A stretch of 64,000 bases of DNA from Blastomussa wellsi (lineage: Eukaryota > Cnidaria > Anthozoa > Scleractinia > Plerogyridae), in assembly GCA_947652115.1 (NCBI GenBank), contig OX393564.1:3386908-3450907 (forward strand), in the 5' to 3' direction. Position 1 is the stretch's first letter. The number at the start of each line of letters is the position of its first letter. Below, in pieces: positions 33,551 to 45,100 of this stretch. The notes under the pieces were generated by a model. That model was not told the DNA's origin. It saw only the letters and a list, made by a program, of their open reading frames with translations, and did not search any database. A program made the translations under genes and the position numbers.

Positions 33551-36313
33551 AAAATAAAACAGGTGCTGCCCAAGACTTCCAATCAAGAGATTTGCTAATT
33601 GTTGTGCAGTGGGATAATATTTGTTTTGAGTCATTCTCTTGCCTACATATACCCTTGCAGTTGATGGGTAAGGATGCAAGAGCCCAGGAGAAGAGAGGGT
33701 GGGAGGGGTTTTGGGAGGTGGGAGAGAAGACTAGACAGGAATCCCAGTGTCGGGATATATCTGTTGCCTCGTCCCCAGGCACCAGTCAGTCAAGATGTTT
33801 AAGCAGGAAATCAGGGAGCGTGAGGGTTGATGGTTAGGTTGCACTTTGCAGAGCTCCACCTTCCTGTTCACATCAGTCCCACAACGCCATGTGAACCACA
33901 CGAAATTCGCATCAGTCCCACAACACCACACAATCAGCAAAACATGCATCAAGTAGGTGAATAGCCAAGTGCCAACTGCTGGTGAAATTCATCAGCTGAG
34001 AAACTTCCTTATGGTTGAATTTAATTAATTTACCTATACCCAGGGCTATAAGCATCCCCAGAAAGCATCATTTGCATGCCTGTTTGGGAAATAATTCATA
34101 ATCCATGACAATAAAAGTATAAATTAAATCTGCAGTGACTCTGTTGTTCAAAGTCTTTTATTGTTACTTGTAATGTAGAGAATCTGTACATTGGGCCATT
34201 TCTATTTTGGGGGTTTAAATGAAATTGGTGTGGTTGAACCACATTTAACACATGGGGGGCTCACCTAAATGCAAAAGGTCAAGGGGTGATCAGCAGACGT
34301 TTCATGTTAAACTAGGTGTTTTATATACCTATCTTTTCTCATTATACATTTTTATGTTGGCAAACTGGTTATCTCAACACCATTTCAATGTATCAAGCCC
34401 AAAAGCAAATTTGATAACTTATCAATACAGTTTTACAACAGGGTTGTACCTAGGATTTTTTGTCTGCGGGGACAAACTCCGCACACATTCACTTCCTACA
34501 AGAAATAGCCCAGCAAAATCAAACAATATTTTAGGAATAAAAACATCTAGTTTTCCTGGTGTGGGCTACCGTGAAGCAAGCAGTGGTATCCAATTGTCAG
34601 AATACTGTATTGCACGGTTGTCTTACTATTCTTTTGTACACATATGGGTATGTGATTAGTCATACACAGATACATTAAAGGGGATGACAACTCTAACTGA
34701 AATACTATTTGAGCAGTACTATGAAAATCGGAATATAATCGTCTCACAGTTTCTGTACATATTCTAAACAAATCTCAAACTTCACAAAATTTTAACTACT
34801 GGTACATTTATTCATTTCTCTCCAAAATTTCCTGCGTCTCTTGATTATGGGCATAAATCTTCTGATTGCTGTAACAATTTTGCTTTCCTCCTCAAACATG
34901 CCTTCTTAGAGTTGGCACCCTTGGTAATTGTTATTTCATTTCCCTAATCTAACGGTGTAGATCAGTCACCTATCTTACCCCTACACTATGTACAGCTTTT
35001 TTCAATGATAATTGGAAACAAAAGCACATTATGATTTCAGCCAGGGCCATTCCACACTTTTCTAAAATATCATGAAAGTTGAACTTGGCCATCCTTTGAT
35101 ATGTAAAAATGTTGGCCATTTGAACAGCCAACTTCATAGGCCACTTCGGAAAATACCATAATACTCTTTGTTTGTCCCCAAAATTTTGCATAAGCATTGT
35201 TTCCAGTTTCTCATGGGACTTACACATTGTTGTCTCTTGGTCCCAAGAGAAAACAAAAACAATGCTTATGCAAAATTTTGGGGACAAACAAAGAGTATAA
35301 GTATGGTATTTTCTGAAATGGCCTATTGCAGGGGCAGATCTGGAGGGAGGGTGCAATTTATCAGTGTTCTGCTTACATCACCTATGAATTACGACATTTC
35401 GTAGTACGTGGTGCACCCCCTCCTGTGCAAAATCCTGGAAAATTACTTGTCATTCCTTAGTGATGCACATCCATCCAAGAAAAATCCTGGATCCACCCTT
35501 GCATTGGTAATTAATGCACTGATCTTTCCTGAACCCAGTGTGAAAGTACAAGAGCCCTAGCCAGCCACATTCTGCCATTTGCGATGCCATCGAAATTATT
35601 AAAATTGTATGGTGAAGCTAACTCAAGCCGAGAACATTTGGTGGTCACCAGCGTACGTACATACGCACGGATTAGGCCTGGGAATGAGGTGCTGGTGGCA
35701 ACTCGCTGTTGCCGCAAAGAACTTTCAACAACTTTTGTTTGATCGATTGACAGCTGTCAAAACAAGGTATCCACTGACCAGTATGACATTACCATATCGT
35801 AGGCTCAGGTTAGGACTCATTGAGATCACGTTTTTTTTTTAAGTTGACCACTGACAAGGTAATGGTTTTTCATTGTATTATGGGCTCAGGTCCGATTTTT
35901 TGGTTGATTTTGTAGTTTTTCATGGCCATCCTTGGCGGAATTAATGTGATTGGAGTTGACAATTCTGAGTTTTTTTGGTAACGAAATCTTTCTTGAGGAG
36001 TTGCATACGCTAGAATTTTCACTGATTTAGATCATTTTCTTTAATTGTTAAGAATCAGCAAAAACTATGGAGCTCTGCTTTTAGGCTTGGCTAAATCTAT
36101 ATATTAGTAATTAATCAAAAGAGGGCTGATGAAAAGAAGGCTGTGTCCCCTTTGCAAAAACCCTACAGTGACCAAGCTCAAAACTCTTTTGTTCAATCCC
36201 TTGCTCTGATTGGTCAATAATGGTCATGTAGATTGGCTAAAGAAATGTACAATAGCTACCAGTTGCTATACTCAGATTCTTGGTGAACAGCAAAAAAATC
36301 TAAATATTTAATG
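33551..36313. other. Intergenic region, one MITE
   Basis: Apart from the hairpin MITE at 35139-35323 I see no gene. The longest open frame (34252-34659) has no recognisable domain and no coding-like composition. Confidence 0.65.
35139..35323. mobile_element. Hairpin MITE, 185 bp
   Basis: GGCCACTTCGGAAAATACCA at the left mirrors TGGTATTTTCTGAAATGGCC at the right, and the inner arms (TTTGTTTGTCCCCAAAATTT, GCATAAGCATTGTT) are perfect inverted repeats. Confidence 0.85.
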
Positions 36314-38062
36314 CTATACTCTTTGATTGGTGGATCCTCGCCTTCTATGTGTGTCATACATGTGAGGAATGCCATGATTATTTGATATTGACCTCTCATA
36401 CACTACCATAGAAGCTGCATAAGATGTATTTCCAGGTGATGTTGAAATGACATTATTGGGGTCAGAATTAACCCTGGTTGCCTCTGCATGGTCCATTTCT
36501 GTGTCATTGTTTTGTGGGTTTCTTTGTTCTCTAAGTACTTGCTCATAACTAGGCGGAGGGTTGCTATCTTGTGCTACAGCCTCACTGTAGCTGGGGGGTT
36601 TAGGGGATTCTTCAGCTGTACAAGGCAGCATTTCAATATCATTTGGTGACAAAGATGTGGCGTGATGTTGATGTAATTCAGAGCGGGCTGCTGCTATTTT
36701 TTTCCATACCCTCCAAAGCCAGACTCCCACTATAAGTATCCCACCAACAACACTGACAGGCCAGAATCTGTACCACGACAAGAAACCAGAATCTTCAGTT
36801 GTGGGACAATCCTCCTCGTCAGACCCATCGTCACACTCTTTCTTACCATTGCATGTGTTATGACTCTCAGTACATTGCCGGTTTACACAGGTAAACTTCT
36901 GCAGCCCACAAAGACTCCTGGTAGATGACTCATAACGCAAAGAGAACCATCCAGTGTTGTCCCCTTCAAGCTTGGACACTGCTTTGATCATCAACTGGTT
37001 TGTTCTAGAAATAATTGTGCTGGGTATCAAAGCTCCACAGTACTCGCCAAGTTTTCGAGAGGAATCATCTAACCCATCATAAATTTCCAAAAAACCATTC
37101 TCACAGGCACCATCCTTTTTAACACCAAAGTTCAAGGTATCAAAGTATAAATGTGCATGCATATCAGAAGCCACTTGAATTTTCCATACGCATTCTTGTC
37201 CGGGTGGAAAATGATAGGGGTAATTTTGAGAGTAAATTAGCCCTGATTGATCTTTAAGGGTGCCCCAACATGTCCCCTCTCCAGCAGAAATAGTGCGATA
37301 ATTAGCTACGAATCCAGATTCCCCACCAGAAAGGTCGCTCTTGAACCTAAACCACAGATTTGTACCCCTTGTTGAGTAAATGATAGGCGGCTTTACATTT
37401 CCACAGTAGCGGCGCTTTCGAGACTCCGCTTGAGAACTCGAGAGCTCGAAGTATCCGATTTCCTTCACCTCCAGAAAATCATATAAACAAATGGGCATTC
37501 GACCTTCGACGTTAAAGCTCTCGAACTTTACTTTAATTCTTCCTTTTGGCACTTCAATACTGTAGATGCAATCTTTGTTGTTTTCGTAAGGTAATGGATA
37601 GCTGGGCGAGGTGAAACTACCCGAAGTGTCTGTATAATGGCTTCCACAAACTGTCTCCCATGACAGCCGAAAGCGATTTCCTCTATAGGTACGAAAATTG
37701 GAAACAAATTGAACCCATATAACGTTCCCAGTGGAGTACACGAATTTGGGTTCCCTCTTCGCGCAAAATTGTCCAACAAGTGTTGAATTGTCTAGCGGCC
37801 CGTCGCGAATTTCTAAGAAATCATGTTCACACGAGCAACATGATGTTTTCATAACAAAGTCCGTGAAAGTAATTTTCACGCGAAACCTTTCGGGGACTGC
37901 TATTGTCCACACACACTGCAGCCGTTCGCCAACATTTCCTACGCTTATTGGAAAACGAAGGTCTCCGGAACTATCTTCAATGTTGCCGCCGCATGTTGAA
38001 CAACAAATTCGAATCCACAGGACTAAGAGTTCCACAATAATCCAACTAAGCTTCGCAGCCAT
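36314..38062 (-). CDS. Type I membrane protein: 3 x CUB, LDLa, TM, PPxY tail
   Basis: Single-exon gene, 582 codons, ATG start. Signal peptide at about 1-21 (LSWIIVELLVLWIRICC). CUB1 24-136, CUB2 139-257 (CGSHYTDTSGSFTSPSYPLP) and CUB3 265-378 (CWGTLKDQSGLIYSQNYPYH), with CUB-type Cys pairs. LDL-receptor class A repeat 384-419 with the calcium-binding DDGSDEEDC. Transmembrane helix 433-450, followed by basic WRVWKK. The cytoplasmic tail of about 130 residues carries PPSY at 489-492 and PPPSY at 502-506, motifs that bind WW domains of Nedd4-type ubiquitin ligases. The architecture is like NETO or LRP3/LRP12 receptors, but with three CUB domains before the LDLa, so no vertebrate symbol is given. 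Ligand unknown. The WD40 gene starts 1.1 kb away in the opposite direction. Confidence 0.9.
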   Translation of the reverse strand: MAAKLSWIIVELLVLWIRICCSTCGGNIEDSSGDLRFPISVGNVGERLQCVWTIAVPERFRVKITFTDFVMKTSCCSCEHDFLEIRDGPLDNSTLVGQFCAKREPKFVYSTGNVIWVQFVSNFRTYRGNRFRLSWETVCGSHYTDTSGSFTSPSYPLPYENNKDCIYSIEVPKGRIKVKFESFNVEGRMPICLYDFLEVKEIGYFELSSSQAESRKRRYCGNVKPPIIYSTRGTNLWFRFKSDLSGGESGFVANYRTISAGEGTCWGTLKDQSGLIYSQNYPYHFPPGQECVWKIQVASDMHAHLYFDTLNFGVKKDGACENGFLEIYDGLDDSSRKLGEYCGALIPSTIISRTNQLMIKAVSKLEGDNTGWFSLRYESSTRSLCGLQKFTCVNRQCTESHNTCNGKKECDDGSDEEDCPTTEDSGFLSWYRFWPVSVVGGILIVGVWLWRVWKKIAAARSELHQHHATSLSPNDIEMLPCTAEESPKPPSYSEAVAQDSNPPPSYEQVLREQRNPQNNDTEMDHAEATRVNSDPNNVISTSPGNTSYAASMVVYERSISNNHGIPHMYDTHRRRGSTNQRV

Positions 38063-39154
38063 TCGTGAATCGCTAGCATTTGACCCTCAGTTGGCGAAAA
38101 TTGAGGTCAGCAATAAAAGTATCTGGTAGATCGATTGCGAGTTCCCGCTGTCGAAAAAATTTGTCCTCAAGAGGCAAATTTAAATTTCTTTTAAGTGACT
38201 CATCACGGATACAGCACTTGACAAACAACAACTAAGCTCTTGAATGAAGAGGTTATAAGGAGGTATCAGGGCTTGGCCCGCGACCGCACATGCGATTCCA
38301 CAGACAACTGAAATGACACAAAACACCAACTATGGAGTTTCTTTACACAACGAAGCGATCCGCGAATAAGTAATTCTGTTTGGCAATTAGCAGAACGCAG
38401 GCTTGCCTAATGGCGATGCCATACAAACCTCTTCATATCTGTCCATCTTTCCTGCCACTGTCATCTGTGATGACGAATAGCACCGCACACGAGCCAATGA
38501 GAACAGAGCTTTCCATATTACACGCGAATTATTTGGACAAACTTGAATACTTTGTAAAAACAGTATTGTAAACCAATAAATTTTTCAAATCTATTTATTC
38601 AGTTCAGAATACAGCAGCTGATATATGTTAAGTAATCAAGATTTTAATGTACGTATATAAACTGGTCCGGCGAATTTTTTTTACATATAAACTGATAATC
38701 GTCTTCAATATTCCAAATCCGACTCTGCTTTTGCTTAAACTACAAAGAAACAACAATGAATACATAATGTAATTCGAAGTAGATTTAATTTAGTTTATCA
38801 CACTTAAAGATCTTCCAAGCCATAAAATGCGCAGCTTCGAGAAGTCCGAGAAGTAGAAACTGTAATTTTGATAAAATTTTGATTGCAGTATGAAAGCATT
38901 CAAAATTTCATATACTGTTACCGGAGCCCATCGTATGGACTTCTGACTGCTATAAATGTTAGTTTAATCCCCAAAAGCAATAAAGAAACAACACTTTTTG
39001 CTGGAAAGGTTTAGCAGAATTTCGGGGACGGTGGAGAGTCTGGAGAGGGGAACAGTGCTAACCTAGCTAACCCCTGTCCTGCCCCCAGCAAACCCTAAAC
39101 AAACCCCCCATGTTGATAAGTTTTGCCCAGTCTTCTCTCTACTTTGCGAGAAGA
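38063..39154. other. Shared upstream region of the CUB and WD40 genes
   Basis: 1.1 kb between divergent start codons. No gene or clear repeat seen; the proximal promoters of both genes must lie here. Confidence 0.6.
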
Positions 39155-42100
39155 ATGGCCGATTTGGATAAACAAAGTATCGTCACTGAGCTCCGTAAAT
39201 TTAGAAAAAAGCTTCGCCAAATAGAGAAATTAGAGGAACTGGAGCGCGATTTGACTAAAGAAGAATTTCTGAAGGTAACAGTGAACTAATGTTATCTTTA
39301 ACGTAGTAAGATTGTAAACATTGACCAGTCAGCCACGTAGCTCTTGCTTGCCTGCAGACGATTGTTTCGGCTCTTACAGGCTACTACGCAGCTAGCCTTC
39401 CTATTGGAAATGTCGTAGGTTGAAATTTATTCTCCATAATTTTAACGAAGAGACGCGTGGCCTACTGGTTTTGCGGTAATTGTGAAGAAGAGCTCCCCCA
39501 AAAAACCTGTCGGTCGACAAGCAATAAACCTGACACAGTAACAATAATAATTCCTACAAACATCACTTACCTTCTGATCGACGGTAAAACATACGAAATA
39601 AGAGTTCTTGCCGGACAACAGTTGGCCAACAAATGGCCGACAGTCGGGTTTGCCTTCAGTTAAAAAATAGCCTGCAGTACTAGTGCAGGCGAGTTTTGGT
39701 GGTTTTCATCTTTCAAGTGTTTATCCGCCATTTTGGATTCGCTGCAGACTGGGAGATCCACTTGCACTGCCAAAATCTGCCTACACTGCAGGCCAGTTCA
39801 TAATTTCCAGTTCATTAATTTCTTGAAATACTGTACCATGTATATTTAAGAACATCTTAAGAACGTTTTCAGCCAGCTCAAATTGCAAAAAATGTAAGTA
39901 GAATGTTCAGCCTCAGCTACAAAATTAGACGTTCTTATATAAACATAGAGTGTAGCCAAGGGTAGTTGAGGCAATTTTTCCGATGAGTTTTAGGCACTTC
40001 TGTGTATTTTTCATGCTGTCACTCTGATTTGGGTATCACTGGAAAGATCTTTTCCTCCTGCAGAGATTGAGTATAAGTGATGCCTTTTTTGGTATTATTA
40101 AAACATGTTGACATCAGAAGTGTAACAAAGGGCAATGTTCAATATATACAGGATCCCAAGTTATCTCAAAAAGTTATTGTAAAAGTTTACCCTAACTGTT
40201 GCTGTTTTATTGTAGCTTTCTAAGAAAGATGAAGTACGTTCCAAAGTACAGCAGCTGGTAGCTAGGGATGAAGAACTGAAGTCTGAACTGCGAAACATGG
40301 AAAGTGAAAGAGTAAAAGATGAACAAACTCCACAAAGTGACACTGAAGAAGAAGAAACAAATGCACCAGTTACTGTACACTCTCACACTGAAGAAACTTT
40401 ACAAGAAGTTGTCACTGAAAATATTCCAAATGAAAATGATATGACCTTAAATGAAGGTTATAATCAAGCACCTGCAATGACATGCCACAAAGAACCTGAT
40501 GTTGGGACATCAAAGTCAACCGTTACAACAGAACCATTGCTGGCATCTTTAAACAAGACTCAAATGAAGTTTTTTGTGAGGAATTTGCAAGGCCACAATG
40601 ATTTGATTTGTGATGTCGCTTGTAGGGGCTCAGTCCTTGTGTCTGGAGGGTACGTTTTGTTTTCTATTTCATTATTATTTCGATTAAACAGGGAAGTGGT
40701 CAAAACAAGTAAACTTGATGAGGACCAACCATGACTTGGGGTGGGGAGGCTATACAAGACACAACCCATCATATGAGTCTGATAGACTACATATTATTAG
40801 CCTAGGTCCTCTCTCTATATAATAGTTTGACCACCTCCCTTTAGTTATTATATTTCTCTAAGTTCAATGGGTGCATAAAGACAGGGCTTCTGATAATTCG
40901 CGGGAAAAAAGTCAAATTTTGCTGGATTTGCAGAGACAAATTCGCGGAGAAAATGGCCGATTTCGCGGGGATTTCGCAGGAGCTTTTGGGGCAAATTTCG
41001 CTAAAAAGCAAACAAGAAACATTCCAGAAAAAAATACTGCGGGATGTCAAATTCAGGGCAGTAAAGAAAACAGAAAAGTTCATCCAACACAGTTCTGAAG
41101 GAAACTCGAACGGCAAGAATTACCTGAATTTCACGGCTCCGTGACTGCATCCTCATTTTTGTTGGCTGTGGTATTTAAATTATGCATAAATCGCGTCTCC
41201 AAAATGACAACATATGCACTTGTGCAAGCACCATATGCAATTAAAGCTACGCTGAATGTAATTTTTAGAACTTTTGACTCTTATTTGATAATGTAAAGAG
41301 GATCTAAATCAAAATTTAAGCCTAACAGGCCCTTAAATTCTAGGTTCTTATACATTGGTTGTTACTGTACCCCTAATCACTTAATACTACCAAGACCTGG
41401 CCAAGCTCTGGCAGTATGCAGTGGCAGAGGCCTAGCCCCCCATTATTTGTCCATGTACTCAACCCCCTTGCCCCCACCCCCCCCCCCCCCCCACCCCCAG
41501 CTCAAAGTCTGGATCTAGCAATTGTATGGGTTGTTTGGCCCGACATTGACTTTACCTTTTTTACATAAATAAAAACAAGGGGCGAGTGTAAAAGGTATTT
41601 AAGAATGGTAAGATAGAGAACTGAAATGAAAGGAGCTAGGAAGCGTTCCTTCTTCTCCCCTTGCCTCCACGCTGTCTTGTACTTCCAGTCTCCACCTCTC
41701 TGCCCCGACTGTCCGAATTGCCCTTCTTCCCCCTCTTTTTATGCCTGTCATTCAAGCTATTAGACAGGTCTAGATTGGAATCAGTACCTGCGGTGGGAAA
41801 ATCGCTTTACAAGTGCCAACTGACCATGATCAGCTGCTCGGATTGGTTAATGCAAGCTGTAGAAGGTTTTTCCAACCAATGAGTAAGCTAGAAATCTTTC
41901 CAATTTAAGTTGTAAAGTTTTGAATTCTTGTGCACTGTTTTACTGGTCTGGAAGCTACGCAAGTGTGAACAAGGAAAATTTAAGTTAGCTCATTCACGAT
42001 AGCCGTTGTGTTTGTTCTCACCTCATAATGCAAATTGTGTCCAGGTGATTTCTGGACCAAACAAGTTATCAGTAAATTTCAACAAGTTCTTTAGATTTTT

Positions 42101-45100
42101 GTTAGGTTTTTCGTAACTATTCAATCTATGTTTTCAGTATTTTTTGGAGAAAATATTCTGAGTTCAAGATAATTTCCAGCTTTTGTAAAAGAATATAAAC
42201 AGTTTAGTATGTAATCAACTAGTTGAAATACGCTCTTTTTTATAAGAACCTTTTTTATAAGAATGTTGAGGCTGAAATTAACCAAAATTTTGAGAACGTA
42301 TTAAGAACATTCCCCAGGCTGAGACTCGATTAAGAACGTTTTTATTTTGCTCACTGTATATTAAAATGTTGGTTAACGAAAGCTTTGCTGCATGTATTGC
42401 ATGTGAACTTTTTCTGCGTTGTCGCCACAAAATCTGGTAAATTTATGTCCCGTTGCAAACCTCTATGTTCAGTGCTTTTTTAAAGCCAAATTTAGCCAGT
42501 GTTGGCTGGCGAGACATCTCGCACGTAGCATCAGAACAAGTCACGCAAGTTTGTGCAAGCAACTTGATACCATATCTCAGCAAGCAATGCGCTTTGATCG
42601 TTCAGCCTCAGCTCCAAAATTAGGCGTTCTTATATAAGAAAAGAGTGTATCCATTTTAAGCTTACCCTCATAATGATAGTTTGGCTCTCTTATAATCAGA
42701 TTATAAGAAATATTTACTTTTGTGCTGCTTTGTGTCCTGAGAAACCGCATGGCTAATTTGTATTCCAATATGAAAACCAATTGCCGAATTTATGGGCGTC
42801 AATGTGAAGGTTGGGGTCGGAAAATGCTCGGCATATTAGCATAGTATTGCTAGAGGCCTAACACGCCTCATCACGCCGAGCATAAATAAATGAAGATATG
42901 AAACGGATCCTATTTGACATATATATGAATAACGTACGATGATAGACCTCTTTCATAAATGGCTGCCAATTTTAAATTCTTTTGTGTGCATTTAAATTAG
43001 CCTTTCTAACCTCGTTTGAAAACAAAACATCTTTTGATTTACCAAATCAAAAACGAGGTTAGAAAGGCCAATTTAAATGAATACAAAAGAATTAAAAATT
43101 GGCAGCCATTTATGAAAGAGGTCTATACGTCTTTCAGTTATCCGTCTAAAACGGATAATGTCACTAAATTTGTTCCCACTCCGTTGGAGATGAAGATGGC
43201 GAGCTTTACTGAAAACAGAGGGGCTTGATTAGCGACTGTATGTCCTCAAAGTATTATGGGAAATATTTTCACTTATCTTTTTGTTTGTTTCAAAACAGAA
43301 GGATTATCTTTCAAAATATTCTGTGTGTATATGTGGTAGTTTTAATTCTCATATAGGGATAATCCATTCTCGGGTCCATTATCCCTAAGATTCGTCCCGA
43401 CAATCCACGTTAATTTTTCAATTGCCCACTAAACACTTTTGACAGATCTTCATTCTTGAGTTGCCAAAAAACTATTTGCTCTGGGATGCAAGCATCATGC
43501 TTTGTTTTTTTTTCATGTTTTTGCCGATGTTTTTCGTAATGAAGCGTTTATTTGCTGAGTTTTCGAAGGCCAAGTTAAATCTGTCGTGGTAGCTTGTGTA
43601 CCTACCTGCCGATAGACCAGCTCTCTGCTGAGATATGCGGCTTTTATGTCTTAATATTTAATGACAGTTTGGTTTTATCCTAATTTGCAAGCAACTTTGG
43701 CCTTGAGGTTGTTATTTACCGGTTGATAAGTAAGATAAGTTGATAAGTTCGGTTGATAAGTAAGGTTGTATCGTGAAGTACGCAGATATGTAATCGTCGA
43801 TATTGTCGTTTAATGATATAACCCTGCGTGGAAGACATTTCCATGTTGTTTAACACCAAGGGGGATAAAAGCAGGTATTTTCACTTATCTCACAGCACTG
43901 CTACCTGTTATTGACTTAAGCTGCAATAAGGTGATGTCTTGAGACCCTGTGGAATTGTTTTCTTTTTCCACAAGGAAATATTCACAGGAAAAAGTGCTTA
44001 CACTGAACTTCAGCTTATACTTTTTTAATGTAATTATCCTTTTATTTAAATTATTTTGTCTTTTTTGTGTTAAATTAAATGCATGTTACACTTTGCTTTG
44101 GCAAAATGAAGGAAGAATTAGTCAAGACAATTCTGCTTGTTTGTAGGTTTGAAGGATATGCTATATCAGTGATATTAATACTTTATGTACCCTTCTTTAT
44201 CCGAGAATACTGTTATTTTTTACATTTCTACCTGATATATTTTCTGAGTCGCTTTAATGACAGACCTTTTACACTAAAATGCATCTATTTATTTACTTCA
44301 ATCACACATTGAAAGTTAAACCGCTATTATTCCGAACATAATTGGCCTGTTTGCGTAAATCATGTTTTCTGACAAAAGTAATTTATTTAATTGCACTGCA
44401 CGTTTTGTATGACTGAAATTCAGGGTTTTAGAAACTATATTGTCTACAGAAATCAAAGTAAAGGAGACTGATTTGCTGCTCAATACTGCCAGAAATCAAA
44501 ATACCGATTTTATTAACCTGTCGCGTATTTTTTCCAAAATTACACATGGTTTATTATCGTCTACCGTTGAGGACATGAACAAACAAGGAAAAGCTAATTG
44601 GAGTTCTATTTTAGGATAAAACTTTTGCCAAATCTTATTGAGCGCCACAATTTCGTGCCTTGTTGACGTACTCCAACTGACTTTCCCATTCGGGGGTTTC
44701 GGCGTGTACAGAGTACCCGAAGAGTTTCCGACTGTTTCTCGTCCAGGTTTCGGAGACGCGATTCCAACCGAAGTAGGTTAACTTTTCCGGCCATCTTATT
44801 TTACATCATTAAAACCAAGAAAAAACACACAAAAGTCTCGAAAGAAAAATGTTTCGACGAATGGCCGACGTGCGATACTACTCACTTCCGAATCAGCCAC
44901 TTACGCTAAACACGGAAGAGAAGCAACTTCGTTCCTTTTGAGATTCTCGACGTCCTCTCGAGTTCAACTCGATTACAGTGTTGCCAGTCCGACTTGTCAG
45001 CCGTATACAGACGCCCAGCGGGATTTAAATATTTACGACTGATCGATCGAGCGAGCGAGTGGTCTGGGCTTTTATCAAATTCAGTGGTAAAAATGATCAC

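Noticed and set aside
34252..34659. 135-residue open frame
   Set aside because: No domain, no splice partner, composition like surrounding AT-rich DNA.
44606..44794. 62-residue - strand frame starting MAGKVNLLRLESRLRNL
   Set aside because: Lies inside a WD40 intron in antisense; tempting as a first exon, but no downstream exon or family match was found.
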